A DNA stretch of 64,000 bases from Rhododendron vialii (taxonomy: Eukaryota; Streptophyta; Magnoliopsida; Ericales; Ericaceae). Under the pieces are notes generated by a model, which had not been told where the DNA came from, searched no databases, and was given only the letters and a program-made list of their open reading frames with translations. Both the position numbers and the translations under genes were made by a program. How positions within the stretch are numbered: position 1 is the first letter of the stretch; every line of letters starts with the position of its first letter. Shown in pieces: positions 47,301 through 57,372 of the stretch. Location: contig NC_080565.1 of NCBI RefSeq assembly GCF_030253575.1, forward strand, positions 6,048,001-6,112,000. The letters run 5' to 3'.

Positions 47301-48928
47301 CTGTCCTCCATGGCCCAACCGGCCGCCATCATGTTAATGCTTGGTTCGGAGGGGAAGGGTACAATTGGTCTTTGGTTGAAGGTTGAGGTAATATGGTCGG
47401 TAGGGTTGAATATGGTGGAGCTAAGATTTATCTGGTTCACTTGAGGGTTAGGGTCATGCTTGGGTAAGGAATTGGAGATGACGTTGGGCTTTGCGGGTGG
47501 AGTTGGAAGGGTGCCATTGTCCACCAAATCCTGTATCGCATGACGGAGGCGGTAGCAGGAATCGGTGTAATGGCCGGGCATTTGATGGTACGCACAGAAA
47601 GCGTTGGGGTTATGGCTAGGGGGTGGATTTTGAGGAAGTGGAGTTGGGGCTAGAGGCCTGAGGTGCCCGGTTTTGATTAGCTTCTCCAATACCGAGGAGA
47701 GAGGTGCCTCGAAGTTGGCGAAGTTACGAGGTTGGTTGCGGTTTCGGGGTCTTTGAGGGGTTTGAACTTGGTTAATGTCGGCAATGTGGTTAGAGTTTTG
47801 GGTAGAGGGGTTGTTGGCAGAGTTCGCGTTGGCGTAGCTGTTGCCACCGAACAAAGCAGTGCTGTTCCCGGTGTATGCACGAGGCTTTGATTTTGAGGCT
47901 GAAGCGGAGGAGGAATTGTCACTCCTAGGCAGAATGCCGGTTTGAAGGGCTTCTTCGATGGCCAGCCCGGAGTCGTAGAAGGTTTCAAAGTTTGCGCCCT
48001 GAACCAACACAAGGTTTTTGGCGAAGTCGGGCTGCAGATTACGGGAGATGATGCGGATCTGATCCTTCTCGCTTGGGCGGTCGGGCATGAGAGCGGCCTT
48101 GGCTCTCCATCTTTGGATAAAGTCTGCAAAGGACTCCTTTGCAGTCATCTTGGTGGATTCCAACTCCCGAGTGGTCATTTTGAGCTGTGCGTTGTAGCTG
48201 TACTGAGCATTGAAGGCCGTGCCGATGTCCTCCCAGGTCCGCCTCTTGGCGATGTCGAGGGACAGAAACCATTGGAAGGCGGGACCGGCCAGAGTTTGCG
48301 GAAATAGCTGAGCCATGGCATCCTCCTCAACGCCATGCAGCTTCATGGCTCCGTGATAGGCCAACAAGTGAGTTTTCGGGTCTCCGCTGCCGTCGAATTT
48401 TGCAAAGTCGGGCATTTTAAACCGATCGGGCAGCCGAGCATTCGGAAACGGGCAGAGGCGGTCCATGTCTAGTGCTCCCGACCCTTTTCTTTCAGATTTG
48501 GCGACGGCTTCTTCCAACTTGGCCATCTTGGCGACCAAAGCTGCCATTTCTGGGCTTGGAGCGGGGTTTTCAACCAATGGTTCCTCTTGGCCGGCGGCTC
48601 CCTGTTCACGCCTTTCACCGCCTTCCCCTCCTGCTACCAGGGGAAGTCGCTCCTCGATTAGGGTTTGGAGATTGGCCATAGAGGCGTCGGCCTGGTCGGC
48701 TCTCTGTTGCATGATGGCCAGGTTGCGCTGTAGATCGGCTAGGACGATTGCAAGATTCGGAGGTGGGACATCCGCCATGGCTAGTACTTCTATTTTAACA
48801 GGTTTGGGAGATGCTGGCGGAGATGGAGTAGACGGAGGGGACTCGTGCGGAGTAGTCGGTGGCGAATCCTCTCGCGACACAGTGCAGGCCAGAACTTCCG
48901 TTGCGGTCGACTGAAAAACGAACCCCAA
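41397..48928 (-). pseudogene. gag-pol polyprotein of nested Tat element, one frameshift
   Basis: Frame 1 (48928-43589, 1,779 aa) holds gag with AFQWFLSLD and the unusual knuckle CAYHQMPGHYTDSC (~residue 444), an aspartic protease DNGS (~972), a G-patch (PGLGLGANQQGI, ~1140-1165) and reverse transcriptase with YVDDM (~1643). Near 43668 the frame is lost by one base in a G-run, just after LLKKG. Frame 2, open to 41397, holds the Ty3 RNase H, a second archaeal-type RNase H (YFDGAANQRGFGIG, NNQAEYEA, DSNLVVSQ) and integrase (HHCC finger; DDE core with WGIDVIG, SDNGSHF and NGAVEAANK). Dual RNase H is diagnostic of the Tat lineage. A likely start is MADVPPP at 48778 (GCCATGG context). The single indel could be a real mutation, a sequencing error or a programmed shift; I favour the first two. 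Confidence 0.88.
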
Positions 48929-50245
48929 ATCAGATCCTCAAACAGACTCGACGGACGGCCCCAAGTAGGTTTGGCTCTTGATCTCGGAATTCTGCTTTGA
49001 CATCAGCATGACTAGACGGCAAAGTACAAGAGCTCAGTGACAGCCTGCAGTCATTTTATTTGAAAGAATAGACGGGAATTGAAAAATGATCATGCCAACG
49101 TCGTCGGTGTCCTCCTAGACTCTAGAACTAGGGGGAGTCTGCTTTACACCATTCGGACGGTTGCGATGGAATCCTCGGATTTCTTTTCGACGGTGTATCC
49201 TTGATTGAATCGAATGTTACTAAGAGATGCCAAAACAGCCTAAGCCTTTGACTTGCTCCCTTCTCGAAGTTTCAAAGTTTGATTTTGGAACAGCTCGGTG
49301 TAGATGTCATGATACCGTAACCGAAGTGGCGTAGGCAGCACTGTGCCGGAGCCTGGTGTAAGTGATTAGCACTTTTAACCTGAGTGGTGTAAGCATCATG
49401 CCATGTTCACCGTTGTTCCAAGTTTTCGGTTCGAAACCTCGATGGGGTATTGGTCAAAGAATTAGAAAGTGTCGATTTCCCGAAGTCTCATTGATCAAGG
49501 ACTTTGAAAATTTTTGTAACGTGCAACATCGAGATGCACGACTCGTCATCGGTCCAAGGCAAATGCCGAGTGGGCGCAAGACAGACTCGACAAAAGACAC
49601 CCTAAAAGCCGCCCTAGCATGCTCCTACGCAAAACGATCATGAATGTATGTACAGGCATGCGATATGGAAAGCGGTAACACATAGACAGGATATGGGGTT
49701 AGAAGCAAGTAATCCTACCCTGCGGGTTCCTGTCTTAGGTTGAAAGGTTCTAGTGCTTTGTACACGCTGTAGAGGCCGGTTTTGGCTTAAAGGGGTTCCT
49801 CTGACTAGAGCCGCGATATACCTCCCATTGCAACGCGTGGAGCAAAGCAATGGTCGAACGGTAGTACGACTCATCATCGTCCAAGGTTGTTGGGCGTTCG
49901 AGGACCCCGGGCTCCAGTAAACTGTGCCGGTTACCCAAAACACCTCAACGGGGCTGACCAACCATCGATACGAACGGAGAATGCCGAAGAATGATTAGAT
50001 GAGAGAAAAATGCAACACTTTTGAAAACAAACGCCTTTTGAAGCTTGGCTCACTTTTGTTAATTGATATTTTGGAGAAAACTACACAAGAGAACAATAGT
50101 AAAAAGCCCCAGTTCGGATTGGTCGGATGCTGAGATCCTGTTACGTTACCATTCCGTTCTTCAGCAGCGCGAAGCGTACTGTTTTGACAAGCTTTTTGAG
50201 AATTGTTCAATTATGTATTAATCGTCAAATATCAATCAATGCAAT
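48929..50245 (-). other. 5' leader of the nested element
   Basis: Untranslated region between the primer site and gag. No ORF is worth reporting. Loose GTGGTGTAAGCA and GTGGCGTAGGCA repeats lie near 49325-49400. Confidence 0.6.
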
Positions 50246-50264
50246 GTCCCCAGCGGAGTCGCCA
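50246..50264 (-). promoter_or_regulatory. primer-binding site of nested element
   Basis: Reads TGGCGACTCCGCTGGGGAC on the minus strand, one base after the 5' LTR. Its complement ends in CCA as a tRNA 3' end would. Ogre/Tat elements are reported to use a tRNA-Arg-type site of this form. Confidence 0.75.
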
Positions 50265-50265
50265 C

Positions 50266-52250
50266 TGTGGGCACGCGCCCCCGGGAATTTTATTCGTAAA
50301 ATTGGGCGCGGCCCTTTTTGTTGGAAGAGCGCGGCGAAACGCCTCGATTCGGAGTCGCCACTCGGGTTTTAGCGGTAGGAGCACCCAAGGAACCGAACTC
50401 GAAAAACGTTTGCCACGTTTGTTTGATTTTGAAAAGGCGTAGACCGGTCCGTCGTCACCTTCGATATCTGAGGTTCGGGAGCCATGTTACGAGAGGGGAA
50501 GGGTTTTATGGCACCCCTCTCGCCCAATCCGGAGATCGGTCTCTACTCGGGCGTTTTATAAAACATTTGCATTTTTCTCTCATTTGATCATTTTTTAGCC
50601 AGTTAGGGCGGGGGAACAGTTAATGGGGGGTTAAAACTTTAACAAGTTGCAATTAGGCGACAAAATGTTTATGGATGATTTTGATTGCAATGCTAAACAT
50701 AGATTGAGAACAAGTACTGAGTAGCTTGAATAAACTGAAGTACGCTGCCCTGAAGGAACGTAAGCAGGTTCCGTCAGCATGCACTGGCCGAGCCACTGCA
50801 TGCTGATTGTACATGCGCACGCCACCTCATAACTGGCGTACTCCACTTGTTAAGCTTCACAGTCCCTATTTGCAATCCTCTGGGCTCTGGAAAGGGACCA
50901 GCGCACACCCAGGACAAACCATGCAGTTAAATAAGCAGGATATATACATTTACAGACAGATGAGATGGCTTGAAGCCATGAAAATAGACAGGAAACCCCC
51001 TAAACAATGTGGGGACAGAAAGGAGGCCAGGATTGAACTAAGATGCAAAGGGCCAGCCACTGGATCCTAGCTTTAACTGCCGTACGCCAGTCATGGACTG
51101 TCGTACGCACGTTGGACCCTAATCCAGTGCTTGGCTTTTGCATCATCTGGGCTCTGGAGCATGACCAGAAGGATCCCAGGGGCCTTTTGAGCAGATAAGA
51201 AGCGAGTATTAACTACTACATCTAAACAGTTCTAAATATACAGAAAGCGGTAAACTGGTTATTTAGCATGCAAGGGTGACTGACAGAAAGATAAAATAAG
51301 AGGAATGACGATCCATGATCCCCACGCCAGTAGTGCTCGTTCTACCATGACTGGCGTACGGCATATGGTTACTGGCGTGCGCCATGTATCACCTCATACG
51401 TTTGTCGTATTTTGCCAGTTTGAGGCCAGGACTAGTATTACTTACTAGCCTGGGCCTCACTGGTTCCCCTCAGGGGCCAAAAACAGAAAGGGACACAAAG
51501 GTGGTATACCTTTTTGTTTGAGGATTGAAGGTGGTATTGAACTTTAAAGCTTGGAGATGGAAGCTTAGATGGTGGCTGGATGTCAGCAGGGTGTGTGGAA
51601 GTGGGCTGTTTTCTTTTCTCTTTCAATGGAAGAAAAAGGGATAGAGAGCAAGAAAGGAGGAAGGAGAGAGCTTCTACTTCTTAATGAGGCCAACCCCTTG
51701 CAAATGAATGCAAGGGGGGTATTTATAGGGGGGGAAGACTGAGATCAGTTAGGTGCTAAGGCCTGTTTGGCTGGCTAAGGCAAGGTTGGAGCCTCCCATG
51801 CATTAAATGCATGGGACTTGCCTTGATGGGGGGTGTAGGAGAGAGAGGGAACGTCTCTGCCGAAAGTAATCATCAGGGACGCTGTAGCCGACGTCAGGGT
51901 GGCACAAAAGTCCCGCCCAAGTTGCTGAATAAAGTTGATTTGACTGGGTTTGACTGGCGTGCGCCACTTGTAAATGGCGTGCGCCAGTAAAAGCTAAGCC
52001 ACTGGTCGATGACTGACACGTGGCAGATAACTGGCGTACGCCTCCAGGACACTGGCGTATGCCAATTGGGTTTTGCTGGGGCTGTTTGGCTCTGGTTTGA
52101 AGGGTTTTGAAAGGTGTTTGAGAGAGGTTCGGGACGCTCAAAGCTCGACCACACCTTTGTCCTTAAACTGTTTTCGACTAAAATCATCATTGGGGAAATA
52201 TAAGATCGACAAATAACGTTATCTGGACAGTCCAGAATGGGGTGTCTACA
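50266..52250 (-). repeat. 5' LTR of nested Tat element
   Basis: 1,985 bp, essentially identical to 31301-33285 (offset 18,965). It carries a minus-strand TATA box at 51721-51727 (CCCTATAAATACCC on the minus strand) and five palindrome pairs at the same relative positions as in the 3' LTR. Confidence 0.95.
51721..51727 (-). promoter_or_regulatory. LTR promoter TATA box
   Basis: TATAAAT within a C-flanked context on the minus strand, about 540 bp from the upstream end of the LTR. It would drive the genomic RNA of the nested element. Confidence 0.6.
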
Positions 52251-52255
52251 ACTAT

Positions 52256-54384
52256 TTCTCAAACTCCAGAGACACCAGATGTGTGGGGTAATTTCTCCTC
52301 TCTCGTTTAATCCTTTGCTAGGATTCTTTCAATTTGGGAACATATCATCTTTCCGTGGTTTGCATCTTTTCTTTGACTTGAATTTGAACACCGAGGATTC
52401 CTAGACCATTCTCATTTGTTGAGTAACACCTCCAGATAGTATTAGCCGAGACTATGAGTTGGTTGTTTCAGGTTGTCATTTTGTCTGTGATCTCAGTGTC
52501 TTACGTGAGGTGAGGTTTGGTCTTGTCTTGAGAAAAGATTGGTTATGCTAGTGATTGTTTGCTATATGTCGAACGTGTCTTCATCCGAGTTTTTCTTTTA
52601 CCGCTCTTTTCTCTATGGTTTAGTTGAACCTTGGTTGAAATTGTATATGAGCAAGTTATCCATGAAGTCGTTTGTTCATTAGCTTGAATAGATTTTGACA
52701 TCTGCATCAATTACCACACGATCCTTTCTAGTGCTACTATGTGCTGTACGAACCCTTGTCATGAAATACCATGTGGTGTACCTACTATTGATTTTGAAGT
52801 AACTATTGTTGATATCTATGAGTACTTCTCATCTATTATTCTCATTCTACTCCTTATGTTACGATTCATGGTATAAAATCTCGTTAGTCGAATTGGAATT
52901 CTGTTGCCATGGTTACAAGTTTCTTAGTTTGCAGTTGCTATTCACTTGATCTCTGTTGTTACAACCTCTATCTATCAAAGCTAAGTTAGTAGTGATGTCT
53001 TCAACGACATCGCATCCTTTTGTGTTGTCAAATTCAAATCTTGTTGTGATTGTGGCCTCTCTCGGGCGTTTAAAAAAAAAAATCTGATATAGTCCTCAGC
53101 CTTGGAGGTACATGGTTTGTTCTATACTGTTTCGTTCTGGCTTATCAAGAGTTATGCACCTTTCGGTATTAGTCTAATTATGGTTGCGCATCTTTTGTTA
53201 GTTTTGGCCCTATCTTTCATATTGTGCTCATCATTGGTATCAGGATACTCATTTGCCAAGGCATATGTACTCGTTTCCTAGACTCGTGGACTAGTGGGGC
53301 AGATGAAGTTACTTTTCCTAGATTCTTGGGTTTGTTATGAGTTGGTGCATTGAGTTTGTGGCCGCTTTAAAGATTTCCCATATTCCATATAATACAAATT
53401 CATTGGTGCCGTTAGATGCGGACTTGCCATTTTTGCCTACTTTAGCATCACAGTTTGTTGTGACTCCTCAACGTTGAAGTTACGAGATTTGAACTTACTT
53501 TTGCTTCATATCGGCTTGCTCATTTAGACTTTGTCGATTGGTCTAAATTCCGTCATTGCAGCCTCTGGTCTATTTATTGAAAACTGCTACTCTATTCAAG
53601 TTCTTGTGTCTTAACACTCACTTATTGGAGACAAATTTTTTTTGGTGACCTATTGGTTAATATTGATTTATAGTTGTTGTTCGATTCAAATTCACTTGTT
53701 GTAGTTGGTCTCTGTGATGTTCAAACTTGTAGCCTTCGTGGTAGTCCCTCGACTCTGAAAGTATAAAACTCATACTATATTGCTCAATTTCACTCTGTTA
53801 GAAGTTTTGCTTATCCTTGGTATTGGACACATTGTCGATCTTGCATCAGTTCGTTTACTTAGTGAGCTGTCCTGTTGCTATGTGTTTGTCCTCAGTATTG
53901 AAATCTATCATTTGCAAGAGATCGTTCACCAACTCATTTGGCTTGTAGAGTAATGAGAAGGTTATGATCGGTTATTTCTATGTTCCTCGGTACGTTGAGT
54001 TGGTTGTTTAGCGAATTTAAAGATTTCATGTGTTCCTTGGATTCCGGATGCCTCGTCCCCATTCTTTAAGTCCTTGATAAGTGTTGTCTGAGTCTTGAAG
54101 CTCACTGTTTCGTTTGAGATAACCGAAGGACGATGTTGACCGTCGTTGATACCCCTTTGTCATTCGAAGTGAGAGGACGTATTTCGTAAAGTATCGCCGC
54201 ATTGAGGTTAGTTTCATTGAGGCAGAAAACGGAGGAGCTTTTATCGTTTGAAGAATACGTTATGTATCGGATACGGTGCGTGTCTTTCGGATACCCAGGC
54301 GACAACCGACGAAATCCAGTTGGAAGAGGCGATTGATCACCGCCCATTCCAGATGGAAATCTCGGGAAGTCAATTGGACTATCG
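52256..54384 (+). pseudogene. decayed internal region of the outer Ty3 element
   Basis: This is where protease, RT, RNase H and integrase should be, but it is only about 2.1 kb, T-rich, full of stops, and I recognise no conserved motif. It is either deleted and decayed pol or replaced filler. Confidence 0.45.
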
Positions 54385-54605
54385 GGTATTCTTGATGCAT
54401 TTTAATACATAGGTATTGAAGAAGTATGAAACGAATCCGTTGCATGTGTTAGAGAGGTCCGAAGTTGAGTTAAAAGCCGACGTGTCCTAAGGTGAGAATC
54501 CGACATGTATCCTAGATTTGTGTAGCCAAGTTTTGAGAGGCAATACGATACGATTAATATGAGTTTACATGGGGAAAGGGGGACGAAGTTCGAAGGAGAT
54601 ATCCA
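54385..54605 (+). pseudogene. trace of the integrase C-terminus / chromodomain
   Basis: Broken frames read LKKYETNPLHVLE, then VLRGNTIRLI, then RRRYPPSF, matching in order the LKKYxPDPSHVL, VLRxRTIxxVKV and KYPxLF landmarks of Tekay-type chromodomain tails. Several stops separate them. It supports the chromovirus assignment of the outer element. Confidence 0.6.
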
Positions 54606-54754
54606 CCTTCGTTTTAGTTGATTGATGTGAGTATGACGTAGCACTTTCATGATTATTGAACCGTTGTATATGTAAGTTGTTGTGATTTTGTGTATCAATA
54701 TGATACTTGGTAGCGTTGGACCTGGTTTGGCAAATTTCGGGACGAAATTTCTTT

Positions 54755-54767
54755 AAGGAGGGTAGAA
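54755..54767 (+). promoter_or_regulatory. polypurine tract of outer element
   Basis: AAGGAGGGTAGAA immediately before the 3' LTR, preceded by TTTCGGGACGAAATTTC, a phrase typical of Tekay-like 3' ends. Confidence 0.85.
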
Positions 54768-56982
54768 TGTAGAGACCCGTAAATTTCCTTATTTTAATTT
54801 TAATATTTTATAAAGGGATAAGTGATGGTTTAGTGTGGAATTTGTGGTTGCGGGTTAATGTGCACGAGTATGGAAAATGTGGGTGTTAGTGTAATATAGT
54901 GCATGTGTGTATATGTGTGTGTGTGCCAGGAGAGAAAATTCATTTCTCTCCTCCCTCTCCATCTCTCGGTTCTCTCTCCTCTCCCGGCTCTCTTCATCTC
55001 TCTCACTCTCTCACCCAAAAACTCACATCCAAACTCAAAACCCAAAACTACCAACCTCAACTCCATTTTCTACTTGTGTAATCGGGCTCGTATCGCGTTG
55101 GATAGAGCTCGGTTCGGTGTGTTTAGCTCGGTTGGGATTCCGGAAGCTAGGGCTTGCTTAATCTCTTTGGTTTCGGCTTGGATACTCGAGGTAGGGAATT
55201 CTACCTCTCTTTATATGTTATTTGAGTGTTATTGTACCATCTTTGAGCTTGTATTGATTGTTATCGAGATCGGATCGAAATCTGAAAAATCCTATCAAAA
55301 TCGCCGAAAAAACACTCTCCCTACCGGTAGGAACTTCTTGCCTACCGGTAGGACAAGTAAAAACTTTTTCCCTCAACCAGCTCAAACGTACTGCGGCAGC
55401 TCAAAAGCTGCTCAACGTATCAAGTTTCTACCGGTAGGAACTTCCTACCTACCGGTAGGTCAAGCTGCTCAAGGTGCTCAACGTATTCATCCACCTACCG
55501 GTAGAACTTGTTTGCCTACCGGTAGGCCAAGTACAAAGTCGTTTCGTTCAAAATGTTGGCCCTTCTGATTGCAGTTTCTACCGGTAGGATTTCTTTAACT
55601 ACCGGTAGGTCAAGTGTCGAATCCTTCTCTTCTACCGGTAGGATTCAAGTACCTACCGGTAGGTGGTTGAGCTGCTACAGTGTCTTTCAGCAGCTTCTCA
55701 TACGTTCTTCCAAACCACTTTGTGGAGCCTTTCATCGACTCTATTGGGTTCGTTTACGCATCATTTCTAGTGTTTGGAGAATAATACATATTTCATACCT
55801 AAAAACGTACCCGATGGACTTGAATGAACTTAATGGGTTAATTATCACAGAAACTAGGATCGACGGATTGACGTTAATGGATTACGGATAAAATGTGATA
55901 TGTTACCGCATAAAATAAACCGAAAACCGCAGTGAGTAGTTGATGCGTAGGTCATGGGTTTAACTTGAAGTAAAAGGTTAGTAGATTGCTTAAAGGGGAA
56001 TTAATGACGGTTTACGAACATGTGAAGAACACAATGATATAAAAGATAGCTATTCGATGTAACGTGAAGCACGTATTGTAAATGTTGATATCTTTGAAAC
56101 CTGAAGCTGGGAATAAAACATGAGAATCAGATGTACGGGGTCTTAAGAACCCGGAATGAGAATGGGATGTACGGGGTCCCGAGAACCCAGAATGAGAATT
56201 GGATGTACGGGGTCATGATCACCCGGAATGTAAATTGGGTATACGGGGTCCTAATGCCCAGAATGTCTTTTGATCGATATCATGATGTGACGATGTGAAA
56301 GATTTCTTGCGTGCCCATCAAGGATCCATAGGGAACTTCTGAGATACTAAGCGGTTGGAACGTAACCATATGGGGTGGATGTGTGAAGATCGAAAGATGA
56401 GTAAAAATGAATTCAAAGGACAAAGATAGGTTAATTGACAAGAGTGAAGTGTTCGTTTACGTTCTAAATTTCTAATATAGTACTTGTGTCTTATCCATGC
56501 TCCTTTGTTATCCGAAAGTCTATGTTTCATCGGCATCTTTCATCTCATTTGCATATAGAGTTTGCGTAGACTTTTCTACTGGGCTAGTGTAGCTCAAGCC
56601 TTATATTATTTTCAGGTGCTAACCCGGAACCATAACTTGCATTGCTTGGCGTGCTTGGAGCGTGGACATTTTTTTTTGAAAGTTAACCGAAGGAGTTACC
56701 TATTCATCTTTGTAAATATAATTTGAAAGATGTATTTGTAACTAAAATTGTAATTCTTTTGACTCGGAATATTGTAACCACTAATTCTTTTTTTTGAACT
56801 TCGCTACTTATGATAATTTGGGGCCGTCGAGCCAATATTGTAATATTTTGGAACCTTATGGACTTGGAAGTTTAATTGAGGGAATGGGAACACAGTGACC
56901 TTTTGGGTACCGTACGGATATTTGTGAGTATTTTTATTATGAAAATCATTTATAATTATGTTAAAAATTCGAGGACGTGACA
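54768..56982 (+). repeat. 3' LTR of outer Ty3 element
   Basis: 2,215 bp, TG...CA. It contains all five palindrome pairs intact, with CCGG centres at 55324/55345, 55431/55452, 55498/55519, 55581/55602 and 55635/55656. Confidence 0.92.
55321..55664. repeat. five CCTACCGGTAGG palindrome pairs at exactly 21-bp spacing
   Basis: Ten sites in five pairs. Every pair has a 21-bp centre-to-centre distance; the 9-bp spacers differ (AACTTCTTG, AACTTCCTA, ATTTCTTTA and others). Distances between pairs are irregular (about 50-90 bp). Confidence 0.92.
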
Positions 56983-57372
56983 ATAACGTTTGTTTTATGC
57001 CTTTGATGATAATGTAAGTTTTATTGTACCTTTGAGTTGATTGTTAGGTATGTGCTTTCAATGTTGACAGAGTTTAGATTAGATGATCACAAACACCAAG
57101 GAAAATTAAACTACAAATTTAAGCACCTAGGGCTTACGCACTTTTGAAAAAAAATTAGACTGCAAATTGGAGAATTCACACTGCAGCTTTAAGGATTTTG
57201 GACATGGTCACTTTTGCATTTAGACTGTAAATGATTATTAAACACACACCAGACTGTTTATGAAATCTGTTTGAATATTATGAGTATGAATAGTGTTTTT
57301 GAGGCATTAGATAGTTTACAAATCGACTGATTATATCAAACAAATATTATTGTAGGTGTGTTTTTTTGTGCG
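56983..57372 (+). other. rest of UTR intron and leader of the MuDR relic
   Basis: Begins with the ATAAC target copy. AT-rich, with no ORF. TATTATTGTAG at 57355 fits a splice acceptor just upstream of the transposase ATG. Confidence 0.4.

Larger units (their letters stand above)
31301..52250 (-). mobile_element. young Tat-lineage Ty3 retrotransposon with antisense genes (20,950 bp)
   Basis: Target duplication ACTAT at 31296-31300 and 52251-52255. The LTRs are both 1,985 bp and by eye differ at one base (T31988 versus C50953). Transcription of gag-pol runs right to left: 5' LTR 50266-52250, primer site 50246-50264, gag-pol 48928-41397, polypurine tract 33286-33298, 3' LTR 31301-33285. Between pol and the 3' LTR are two spliced genes on the plus strand and a minisatellite. 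Dual RNase H and a G-patch place it in the Tat group, near Ogre-like elements. Confidence 0.93.
27695..56982 (+). mobile_element. Ty3 chromovirus (Tekay-like) retrotransposon, split by a nested element
   Basis: Flanked by the 5-bp duplication ATAAC (27690-27694 and 56983-56987). Both LTRs begin TGTAGAGACCCG and end GGACGTGACA. The primer site TGGTATCAGAGCG (29928) matches initiator Met tRNA, and the polypurine tract AAGGAGGGTAGAA (54755-54767) abuts the 3' LTR. Gag is recognisable; pol is reduced to a decayed chromodomain trace. Without the nested element and its target copy it is about 8.3 kb. The LTRs are similar while pol is ruined, which suggests mobilisation in trans. Confidence 0.9.
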
